A program made the position numbers and the translations under genes. This document shows positions 1-5,872 of a DNA stretch of 8,154 bases, in pieces. The stretch spans positions 1 to 8,154 of the forward strand of contig JAFWRA010000109.1 of assembly GCA_017508895.1 (NCBI GenBank), written 5' to 3'. Positions within the stretch are counted from its first letter, which is position 1. Each line of letters starts with the position of its first letter. The notes beneath the pieces are model-generated. The model did not search any database. It saw only the letters and a program-made list of their open reading frames with translations, and was not told the DNA's origin. This stretch comes from Bacteroidales bacterium (lineage in GTDB: Bacteria; Bacteroidota; Bacteroidia; Bacteroidales; F082).

Positions 1-176
1 ACATCGGCAATGTATTGGCGGTAATTGTGGAACGACCTTTCGGGGATAGGGTCGTTGTCATCGTCCCGCGTCCAGCGGTCGTTGAGTTCCTTCAGCGTAA
101 TGCCAGCGTCGCGGCGGTCGGCAATGGTGTTGGCAATCCAGATGCATTTGATGAGTTTGTCCATAAGGTGCTTCAT
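1..176 (-). CDS. WYL-family transcriptional regulator, N-terminal part (3' truncated by window)
   Basis: Only the first 58 codons are present; the frame is open to base 1. The translation begins MKHLMDKLIKCIWIANTIAD and continues through GITLKELNDRW and IPERSFHNYRQYIAD. This matches my memory of the N-terminal helix-turn-helix of Bacteroidetes WYL-domain proteins, which typically start MDKLI.CIWI..TI and contain a P-ERTFHNHRQ-like recognition segment. The ligand-sensing WYL domain would lie outside the window, so the family call rests on this N-terminus alone. Two starts are possible: the ATG at 176, or the in-frame ATG at 164 (Met5). The second gives the more usual family start and leaves room for a short leader after the -7-like box at 187-194. 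The gene begins 31 bases after the ATPase stop codon, so co-transcription is likely. Such regulators often accompany defence and other accessory loci. Confidence 0.7.
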   Translation of the reverse strand, partial: MKHLMDKLIKCIWIANTIADRRDAGITLKELNDRWTRDDDNDPIPERSFHNYRQYIAD

Positions 177-186
177 AATTTGAAGG

Positions 187-194
187 CAAAGATA
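187..194 (-). promoter_or_regulatory. possible -7 box before WYL gene
   Basis: Read on the minus strand, TATCTTTG matches the Bacteroidetes -7 consensus TAnnTTTG exactly. It lies 10 bases before the ATG at 176 and 22 before the ATG at 164. I see no TTTG -33 element at the right distance, and the box is in the short gap after the ATPase stop. It may be chance, or a secondary promoter that favours the start at 164. Confidence 0.25.
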
Positions 195-207
195 ATGGTT
201 TTATGGA

Positions 208-1839
208 CTAATACCCGATTCTCGGTCTGTTTTCAACGATGTTTTCTTCTTCGCAAAAGCCGATGAACGTTTCAAACTTGGGCGTTTGGCCTGTCAGGAT
301 TTGTTCAACTGTGGCTTTTCGCGTGATGTTTTCCATCTGTCCGCCGCTGAAGTCATAGCGTTCGGCAAGGATGGCTGCATCGTTTTCTGTAAGGTCGGGC
401 ATCATGTTTTGCCAAATTTTTAGGCGTGTGGCGCAGTCGGGCTTGTGGAAATTAATTTTGTAGAGGAAACGACGCTCGAAGGCCGAATCCATGTTTTGGG
501 TCAAGTTGGTGGTGGCCATCATGATGCCGTCCAAAGATTCCATCTCTTGTAGGATGATGTTTTGTAGCGTGTTTTCCATCTTGTCCACGGCGTGTTGGGT
601 GTCGGTGGAGCGTTTGCCGATGATACCGTCCGCCTCGTTGAAGAGCAGGATGGGCTCCTTATCGCAGTATTCCACAAAATTGCGGTAACGGTCGAAGACA
701 GCTTTCACCTTTTTCTCGCTTCCGCCTACCCACATGCTACGTAATTCCGACAGGTTGACCTGCATGATGTTTCGACCAGTAGCACGAGCGATTTGCAGCA
801 CGGTCTCGGTCTTTCCCGTGCCAGGTGCGCCATACAAAAGACAAGCAAAGCCGCTGCGCAACCCTTGCTGCTTCATCCTAAGTCTGATGTCGCTGAATGA
901 AGCGGGTTCCAATAGGTTTTTCAGTCGTTCAACTTGTGCTTGGTCATTCGTGTTGTAGAATAGTCGTTTCTCGGCAATGCTTGTGGCCAATGTGAGTTCA
1001 TCAAGGTCAATGGGAGCCTGTTTGAGACAGTTTTGGGGCAACAGGGTTTCTTTGGCGTGTTCGGTTAGACGGAAAGTGTCGCCAGAAAAAAGCTCGCGCC
1101 CTGCTGGTTCCACCAACTTGTCTATGATGAGCCGATGCTGACCGTTGCGTAACAAGTTGAATTCTGCCTTTGCCTGTCGTTCATTGTCAAAGAGGTCTTC
1201 CATATCCCGATATTCCAAACTGTCCTCTCGGTCGATAAGCGTGCTGAGGCAGAATTTCAGCAGAAAGACAAGCTCTTTGTCGTGGTAGTTCATCCTGTCG
1301 AGTTTCTGGGCGAAATCTAACTGCGGGTTTGCTTTGATGAGGTCGCGGATGTCATAGGCGAAACACTCAAAGTTGCCACCTTTCTCTTCCATTTCCTTGA
1401 AAAGCGTGTCCAAATGCAGAATGAATGCGTCGAAGTCAAGGTTGCCTATTTCTTGCCGCTCAATCTCCTTGTCGTACAATAGGCAGTTAAGGATTTCTTC
1501 TGGCACAAAATAGCTTTCGTCATTAAACAGTCCTTTTTTCCCGGTGACACGGATGAGCCGCGCCCGTTGCAGGGCTTTCAAGTCAGGAGAGAGCCGTAGC
1601 ATGTCGAGGTTTTCGCAGCCAAGATGCCGTTTGATGTCGGAGAGCGAACAATCGTCATTGTAGGATGAGCTTGCAATGATGGCGAACAAGGTCGTCTGAG
1701 CTTTGCTGACACCCAACTTCTTTGACAGCCTTTCAAGTGGTTGGGCGGTTTCTGTCATGAATTGACTGCTCATTTTGCAGTCTTCCGAGGCGTTGACAAT
1801 CTTTTCGATGTCAAGCAGTGAGGTTGATTTTGCTTTCAT
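208..1839 (-). CDS. AAA+ ATPase with N-terminal winged-helix-like region
   Basis: A 543-residue cytoplasmic protein. The C-terminal half is a classical AAA+ module: Walker A GAPGTGKT (337-344), Walker B PILLFNEAD (396-404), sensor 1 ATTN (442-445), arginine-finger segment FERRF (454-458) and a sensor 2-like SGGQMENITRK (498-508). The Walker B aspartate before the catalytic Glu402 is Asn401; the codon is clearly AAC. I believe this is tolerated in related Bacteroidales ATPases. Residues about 35-110 (LGVSKAQTTLFAII, LSDIKRHLG, LKALQRARLI) look like a winged helix; residues 110-310 are helical and unassigned. The domain order resembles a widespread Bacteroidetes ATPase group whose substrate I cannot name. 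The ATG at 1839 is preceded by a leader carrying a -7 box, and no Shine-Dalgarno is seen. The WYL gene follows 31 bases downstream. ATP-dependent remodelling is inferred; the target is unknown. Confidence 0.9.
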   Translation of the reverse strand: MKAKSTSLLDIEKIVNASEDCKMSSQFMTETAQPLERLSKKLGVSKAQTTLFAIIASSSYNDDCSLSDIKRHLGCENLDMLRLSPDLKALQRARLIRVTGKKGLFNDESYFVPEEILNCLLYDKEIERQEIGNLDFDAFILHLDTLFKEMEEKGGNFECFAYDIRDLIKANPQLDFAQKLDRMNYHDKELVFLLKFCLSTLIDREDSLEYRDMEDLFDNERQAKAEFNLLRNGQHRLIIDKLVEPAGRELFSGDTFRLTEHAKETLLPQNCLKQAPIDLDELTLATSIAEKRLFYNTNDQAQVERLKNLLEPASFSDIRLRMKQQGLRSGFACLLYGAPGTGKTETVLQIARATGRNIMQVNLSELRSMWVGGSEKKVKAVFDRYRNFVEYCDKEPILLFNEADGIIGKRSTDTQHAVDKMENTLQNIILQEMESLDGIMMATTNLTQNMDSAFERRFLYKINFHKPDCATRLKIWQNMMPDLTENDAAILAERYDFSGGQMENITRKATVEQILTGQTPKFETFIGFCEEENIVENRPRIGY

Positions 1840-1867
1840 AATGTTTCTGCTTTGTCGATTTCATCGG

Positions 1868-1906
1868 CAAAACAAAAACAAAACTCTGCCAAATTTAGGC
1901 AGAGTT
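1868..1906 (-). terminator. intrinsic terminator after nuclease gene (overlaps promoter)
   Basis: On the minus strand a perfect 9-bp stem, AACTCTGCC / GGCAGAGTT (1906-1898 and 1890-1882), encloses a 7-base loop. A T-rich tract, TTGTTTTTGTTTT, follows directly. It sits about 45 bases after the stop codon of the nuclease gene at 1951, where a terminator is expected. The loop also forms a TAAATTTG -7 box, so the same bases may serve as promoter or operator for the ATPase gene. See the matching hairpin at 5771-5795. Confidence 0.55.
1890..1897 (-). promoter_or_regulatory. candidate -7 promoter box for ATPase gene
   Basis: TAAATTTG on the minus strand fits TAnnTTTG exactly and ends 50 bases before the ATG at 1839. 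No TTTG -33 element is visible 19-23 bases upstream. Support comes from the leader of the operon starting at 5732, where an equivalent box has the same downstream bases (GGCAGAGT, then a T-rich tract ending GTTTTGC) and nearly the same distance to its start codon. Confidence 0.5.
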
Positions 1907-1950
1907 GAGTGGGTTTGAGGAAATAAACTCGACTTGAAAAAAGCAATTTG

Positions 1951-3243
1951 TTAATTGATAGGTATTTGCTCTATTCTGTAATATAGATAGTATTCCATGT
2001 TGTCCTTTTTGAATATTAAAAATTCATTATCGAAATACTCTTGATAATGAGAACGATACTTGTCATTCTTTGATTGTAAATTTTCCCCTCGTTGGATAAA
2101 AAAGTCGGCCAAAAGTATGGCATAACACTCTTTTGGTTTCAGATCTTTATATATTGGAATGTATTTATAGTAGGTTTGTAAACGGCGTAAATCGCCATAT
2201 TGAACTGTCTTATGTTCTCGACTTGTGTAACTTACATTTTCTGAAGTTAATTCTTCAAAATGATAAGGAGAATGTAGCCTTTTAGCCTCTAATAATATCA
2301 ATGTATCAGAATGGATGATGACACTATCAATGTGCTGACGGCTTTGGCCAATAATTGGCATTTCTTGCCAAACAAGCCCTTTCTCTTTATATAAGTCCAA
2401 ATAATTATGGCAAAAATTGAATGTCAAATTGCGTTCGGTAAAGCCAGTCGCTCTGTTGTTGTCTACGTCATTAGTAGGGAGAAGGTTTTGGTCACAGAAA
2501 ATTCTTTTATAGTAACCAACCATATTGTCAAAGATTGTCTGAATATCAATAACAAAATCCTTAGTATCATTATGCTTTATGAGTGAACTGCTGTGTTGCA
2601 AAGCAATGGTTGCTTGTATTGGGGAAAGAGACACAAAGATTTTTTTGTTGATTCTATCAATAGTAATGACAAAATTTTTCAATCCTTTCCCCCTCATCAT
2701 TGCATAAAACTCACGCATGTGATTTATCATAAATCGATTCGAGTCACTCCAAGCTTTTTTTTCTTCTATTATTATTTCATTGTCATTGATGTGAAAATGA
2801 ACGACGTACTCTTTCTTGTCGTCTATATCATCAAAAGGGTATTTTTCTTGGCTAATATAATATTGGCCGTTCTTGAGATAGCTTTCAGCAATATTGTCGA
2901 GGTTATCTTCAAAAGATACATATTGAGATCCGGATTCAAAAAGATTGTCAAATTCAATTGCTTCTTCACTTTTTATAACCATAATTTTAATAGTGTTTGA
3001 AGATTCTTCAACATCAAAAACTAAGCGATCGTTGACTTCTAACTTGTTATCATCAAAAAACTCTTTTCTGGCATATAAATGTCCATATCCTAAGCATTTA
3101 TCAATGTTTCGATTCTCGTATACTTTACCGTTACAAATCAAAGTGATGGGTCGGTTGATGTCGATTCTTTTAAGAGCTTCTTCGCCAATCGCAAAATAAT
3201 GGTTGCGAAGGTCGTTTTTTGTAAGTATTCTGTAACTTGCCAT
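1951..3243 (-). CDS. candidate PD-(D/E)XK nuclease, restriction-like
   Basis: A 430-residue protein with no signal peptide or membrane segment. The C-terminal part carries a plausible PD-(D/E)XK core: Glu270 in a helix-like FTERNLTFNF, Asp306 in QHIDSVII, and the E-x-K motif in LILLEAKR (Glu319, Lys321), on predicted strands with the usual spacing. The N-terminal 95 residues are beta-rich, with GHLYARKEFF and LEVNDRLVFDV, reminiscent of a B3/AbrB-like pseudobarrel that could bind DNA; this is inference. Residues 100-260 are unassigned. The gene is visibly AT-rich (about one third G+C in a sampled line, against about half in the purN/deacetylase region), which suggests horizontal acquisition. 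It has its own -7 box and a terminator, so it is probably monocistronic. Possible roles are a restriction-like or abortive-infection endonuclease. I do not recognise a named family, and no methyltransferase is present in the window. Confidence 0.8.
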   Translation of the reverse strand: MASYRILTKNDLRNHYFAIGEEALKRIDINRPITLICNGKVYENRNIDKCLGYGHLYARKEFFDDNKLEVNDRLVFDVEESSNTIKIMVIKSEEAIEFDNLFESGSQYVSFEDNLDNIAESYLKNGQYYISQEKYPFDDIDDKKEYVVHFHINDNEIIIEEKKAWSDSNRFMINHMREFYAMMRGKGLKNFVITIDRINKKIFVSLSPIQATIALQHSSSLIKHNDTKDFVIDIQTIFDNMVGYYKRIFCDQNLLPTNDVDNNRATGFTERNLTFNFCHNYLDLYKEKGLVWQEMPIIGQSRQHIDSVIIHSDTLILLEAKRLHSPYHFEELTSENVSYTSREHKTVQYGDLRRLQTYYKYIPIYKDLKPKECYAILLADFFIQRGENLQSKNDKYRSHYQEYFDNEFLIFKKDNMEYYLYYRIEQIPIN

Positions 3244-3289
3244 TTTGCTTTTCTTTTGAAATTTGTATTTATTTTTGAGAATTAGATTG

Positions 3290-3297
3290 CAAATATA
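3290..3297 (-). promoter_or_regulatory. -7 promoter box for nuclease gene
   Basis: TATATTTG on the minus strand is an exact TAnnTTTG match and ends 46 bases before the ATG at 3243. The leader is A-rich without a Shine-Dalgarno, as is common in Bacteroidetes. No convincing -33 TTTG is seen at 19-23 bases. The GGCAGAGT module of the two neighbouring leaders is absent, so this gene appears to be regulated separately. Confidence 0.45.
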
Positions 3298-3333
3298 AGA
3301 GTTTTTCTAACACGCCCTCACAGCAATGCTTTT

Positions 3334-4008
3334 TTATTCCAGCATAACAAGCCCTCCATCCAACCTAATACAAATCTCAAACTCAAACTCGCTCACATAA
3401 ACAAGGTCATAGAGGCTGAAATGCCGGTTGTCATAGAGGTTGTGGAAAGGATAGACAAGGTGCATGTCCTTCGACCATTCATAGTCCAGGCCCTCGTTCC
3501 AGTTGTCGTTTTCGTCTGCCATGCCGAGCCATGCTTCAAGGCTTTCGTGTGTCGTCATGTTCCCGTTCTGGTCCCATCTCAGACTCCACGAGCAGCCGTC
3601 TGTGGAATACATGCGGTCGTAGCCGCCTTGGGTCATCACTTCCCACATCGTTTCCGCTCGCTCGGTTTGGATGGGATGCGCTTTGGGGTAAGTATAACCT
3701 AACTTCAGTTTCCCTTCAACTTCAAGGTCGCCGATGCCGTCGTAGAGTTTCATCATGCCCTCGTAGATGGCTTTCGTCTTGTTGAAGAGGGCAATGGCTG
3801 CTGTCTTTATCCTGTCGTTGAAATCCGACAACAGCCTCTTGCTTTCCTCGTCATACTGCATCAGTTCGCGCAGTATCATCCAACGATGGTGCAGCGCATT
3901 CTTGATGATGCTTTCCTCTTCGACTTGTTTCCCGTGCTCATACTCATCCAAGATGATTTCTTCCAGCATCACGATGCGAGGATCTTCAAATGCTTCTTTG
4001 GTGTTCAT
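3334..4008 (-). CDS. hypothetical acidic protein, last gene of three-gene operon
   Basis: A 224-residue protein that I do not recognise. Residues 1-90 are charged and helix-rich (KEAFEDPRIVMLEEIILDE, LMQYDEESKRLLSDF), while the rest is mixed and rich in Trp, Tyr, Asp and Glu. The C-terminal part (PFHNLYDNRHFSLYDLVYV, then EFEFEICIRLD) looks strand-rich and feels like a motif seen in other Bacteroidales hypothetical proteins, but I cannot name a family. There is no signal peptide, membrane segment or catalytic motif, so it is probably cytoplasmic. The ATG at 4008 lies 8 bases after the TGA of the preceding gene (4017-4019), which indicates co-transcription and perhaps translational coupling. 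A 90-base gap without a clear terminator separates it from the nuclease gene downstream. Confidence 0.8.
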   Translation of the reverse strand: MNTKEAFEDPRIVMLEEIILDEYEHGKQVEEESIIKNALHHRWMILRELMQYDEESKRLLSDFNDRIKTAAIALFNKTKAIYEGMMKLYDGIGDLEVEGKLKLGYTYPKAHPIQTERAETMWEVMTQGGYDRMYSTDGCSWSLRWDQNGNMTTHESLEAWLGMADENDNWNEGLDYEWSKDMHLVYPFHNLYDNRHFSLYDLVYVSEFEFEICIRLDGGLVMLE

Positions 4009-4016
4009 CTTGTATG

Positions 4017-5087
4017 TCAGTTAAACCCGTTTGCAGCTGCTTCCAGCATTTTCTTGTTAATCCTCGTGTATCTGTTCACTTGCTTCGTCGTCATGCTGCC
4101 CGATGCGTTTTCCAGCTGTTCACCCAATTCCTCTGCTTTTTCCAAAAGATTTACATATTGCGACATTGCATCCATATCGCCATCGGCAATTCTCTTCAAA
4201 CAAGCGATGTATCTGTCAACATAGTTTTCATAAGCATCAAGCACTTTGTCCCAATCTGTTGTGGCTGTTACTTGGCCTCTGCCTTCTATGATTTCACAAT
4301 CCGAGGTGATTCTGAAGGTAAGCTTACCTTTCGCTTTGTCTTCTGCAGGGTCAGTGTCCCAACGGATGATACCGATTTCGTCAGGTTGGAGTTTCATAAG
4401 GTCGAGTATGTCATTGCTACTGTATGGCCCCAGAAGCCCCGTGGCTGTCGCTGATCGTTTGTCTACCAAGTTGCCGTCCTTGTCAAAGGTTTCCAATCCG
4501 AATCCCACTTTGCAGTAGGCTCTTCCATCCGTGTAGGTGTCGTTGAATTTTGCCACTGTCATACCTTCATCCCATGGAAAAGGCATATCAGTTCGCCTTA
4601 ACTCTACATTCCAGAGCGACCACCTTCCTTCTGTGGCAATGATTTCTTTTTCGACCACCTCGAAATACCCGTTCAGGTCACCTGTGATTTCTATTGTCTG
4701 CGGCGACATGGTTGGGCGTTTGTTTCCACCGCAACCGAAAAAGACGAAAGTGAGAACAAAGAGAAGACAAACGAATGCTTTCTTTCTCCTCAACCATAAT
4801 AAAGGTTTCCGTGGGCATGTGAGGTGCAACGCTGTGTTTTTAATATCAAGCGTGTACTTGATGGTGTCTCCCGGTCTCAGTTCATAACGGTCATAAAGCT
4901 TGCTCAATCCTAAGACACGGTTGAATTTGGTTGCACAAAGCTGATGTGTGTGGGTGCGGTCGTCCACAATGACGACTTGCGGCGGGACATGTGGGTATTC
5001 TGTCCAAAATTCAGGTGGCATGGTAAAAGTACCGTAATGGATTTCCCATTTGTCTAATGTCTTCTGTTTACTGTTTCTACGTTCCAT
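4017..5087 (-). CDS. membrane-anchored protein with cytosolic domain and internal lipobox
   Basis: A 356-residue frame with an unusual layout. Residues 1-92 have no signal and look like a small beta-barrel domain (VVIVDDRTHTHQL, NRVLGLSKLYDRYELRPGD). Basic residues at 93-103 precede a hydrophobic segment, AFVCLLFVLTFVFFGCGG (104-121), with Cys119 in a lipobox-like setting. Residues 122-356 form a typical exported Bacteroidales lipoprotein body: strand-rich at 130-265, helical at 279-356 (WDKVLDAYENYVDRYI, LLEKAEELGEQLEN). Two readings fit: one type II membrane protein with its N-terminus inside the cell, or a lipoprotein starting at the in-frame TTG at 4793 (Leu99), giving a 20-residue signal peptide. 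The ATG at 5087 is 27 bases after the previous stop, consistent with an operon. I do not recognise a function; the C-terminal helical part resembles modules in other uncharacterised Bacteroidales lipoproteins. Confidence 0.8.
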   Translation of the reverse strand: MERRNSKQKTLDKWEIHYGTFTMPPEFWTEYPHVPPQVVIVDDRTHTHQLCATKFNRVLGLSKLYDRYELRPGDTIKYTLDIKNTALHLTCPRKPLLWLRRKKAFVCLLFVLTFVFFGCGGNKRPTMSPQTIEITGDLNGYFEVVEKEIIATEGRWSLWNVELRRTDMPFPWDEGMTVAKFNDTYTDGRAYCKVGFGLETFDKDGNLVDKRSATATGLLGPYSSNDILDLMKLQPDEIGIIRWDTDPAEDKAKGKLTFRITSDCEIIEGRGQVTATTDWDKVLDAYENYVDRYIACLKRIADGDMDAMSQYVNLLEKAEELGEQLENASGSMTTKQVNRYTRINKKMLEAAANGFN

Positions 5088-5114
5088 TTCTGTAGTTTTT
5101 AATAGTTGTTGGTT

Positions 5115-5732
5115 TTATTGAAAGTACTGATATATTGTTTGTGTGTCTTTGGCTAAGTTTTCCTCAACAAAGCCATCCCAATCGAAAGGCGTGGGCAAAA
5201 CAAATTGGAAGCCAAGGTTGAGGTCGGTCATGTCGCAAAGTGTTTCATCCTCAATGGGAAGATGGTGGCGCTCATAGTATGCGTGTTCTTTGATGAGGTT
5301 GCTGCCCATCAAGGCAAGCTGCTCGTCAAGCTGATGTTGTTCTTCTTTCGGCCTGTACCAAATGCCGTGAATCAGCCTTTTCTCCGTCCCCTTCACCCAA
5401 TAGACGGCGATTTCATTGAAAAGGTTGTCGTCAAAGGCCATCTTTCCGATGCGGGTCTTTGCTTTGCTACAGCCTGCGTGAAGGAAGGTTTGAAGGTCAA
5501 TACGAGCTTGTTGGTCAGTCGTGTAACTATCGCCAAGAGCCTCGTAAAGCACATCGATCAGGCTTTGGTAATAGGCAAAGGCTTCCTTACGTGCCTTGCT
5601 GAGGTCGGCATTCTCAAAGGTTTTGTTGATGCAGCAAAGCTTGTCTTTCCTTGCTTCGTGATAGTTCGCGTTGTGCATTTGTCCTTTCCAGAACAGTCCA
5701 TGCACGAGGTAATGTGATTTCTTTTTGTCCAT
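5115..5732 (-). CDS. hypothetical protein, first gene of three-gene operon
   Basis: A 205-residue soluble protein starting MDKKKSHYLVHGLFWKG. I do not recognise the family. It has no signal peptide or membrane segment. Visible features are a helical stretch at 40-70 (NADLSKARKEAFAYYQSLID), three cysteines before residue 90, a central strand-like part (LFNEIAVYWVKGTEKRLIHG, 104-123) and a His/Glu-rich segment (KEHAYYERHHLPIEDE, 148-163). The frame stays open to 5840 and could start there, but that would place the start upstream of the promoter at 5779-5810. The ATG at 5732, 46 bases after the -7 box, is therefore preferred. No Shine-Dalgarno is seen. The next gene starts 27 bases after its stop codon. 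It heads an operon whose leader matches that of the ATPase/WYL unit. Confidence 0.8.
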   Translation of the reverse strand: MDKKKSHYLVHGLFWKGQMHNANYHEARKDKLCCINKTFENADLSKARKEAFAYYQSLIDVLYEALGDSYTTDQQARIDLQTFLHAGCSKAKTRIGKMAFDDNLFNEIAVYWVKGTEKRLIHGIWYRPKEEQHQLDEQLALMGSNLIKEHAYYERHHLPIEDETLCDMTDLNLGFQFVLPTPFDWDGFVEENLAKDTQTIYQYFQ

Positions 5733-5770
5733 AGCGGTATCGTTTTGATTTCGGTGCAAAACAACAACGC

Positions 5771-5795
5771 CACTCTGCCAAAAGTAAGCAAAGTG
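5771..5795 (-). repeat. hairpin / inverted repeat shared with 1882-1906
   Basis: On the minus strand CACTTTGCT (5795-5787), a 7-base loop TACTTTT and GGCAGAGTG (5779-5771) form a 9-bp stem with two G-U pairs in RNA. The hairpin at 1882-1906 has the same stem length, the same loop length and the same GGCAGAG arm. The outermost pair is C-G here and A-T there, so pairing is kept while the sequence differs. Confidence 0.6.
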
Positions 5796-5810
5796 CCCAA
5801 GATTATCAAA
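5779..5810 (-). promoter_or_regulatory. promoter of the three-gene operon
   Basis: On the minus strand a -33 TTTG (5810-5807), a 20-base spacer and a -7 box TACTTTTG (5786-5779) fit the Bacteroidetes promoter consensus (TTTG, about 19-21 bases, TAnnTTTG). The box ends 46 bases before the ATG at 5732. It is the most complete promoter in the window. The expected transcription start falls in the GGCAGAGT arm of the overlapping hairpin. Confidence 0.65.
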
Positions 5811-5843
5811 AAAGTTATTAGTGACTGCCCAGTTGGGCAAGTC
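5808..5843 (-). terminator. possible weak terminator after purN
   Basis: On the minus strand GAC-T-TGCCC AACT GGGCA-GTC forms a short stem with one bulged T about 30 bases after the purN stop codon. It is followed 9 bases later by a run of six T. The T-run is further from the stem than in a strong intrinsic terminator, and it overlaps the -33 element of the next operon. Confidence 0.3.
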
Positions 5844-5872
5844 GCATGAGTAATGCTGTTTTGCAGGTTTTG

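Noticed and set aside
15..266. 83-codon plus-strand frame at the left edge
   Set aside because: The opposite strand encodes the recognisable WYL-regulator N-terminus followed by the ATPase C-terminus, so this frame is a shadow that spans two genes.
1800..1860. 17-codon minus-strand frame (MKSTKQKHY...) overlapping the ATPase start, as a leader peptide
   Set aside because: It runs into the ATPase coding region in another frame, has no attenuator-like codon pattern and no separate start signal.
2755..2770. Run of eight A on the coding strand in the nuclease gene as a possible phase-variable tract
   Set aside because: It encodes EEKKA in an intact frame in an A-rich gene, and an 8-base run alone is weak evidence for slippage control.
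2593..3000. 135-codon plus-strand frame with hydrophobic runs
   Set aside because: It is antisense to the nuclease gene; Phe/Ile runs come from the AT-rich coding strand opposite. No promoter or start context supports it.
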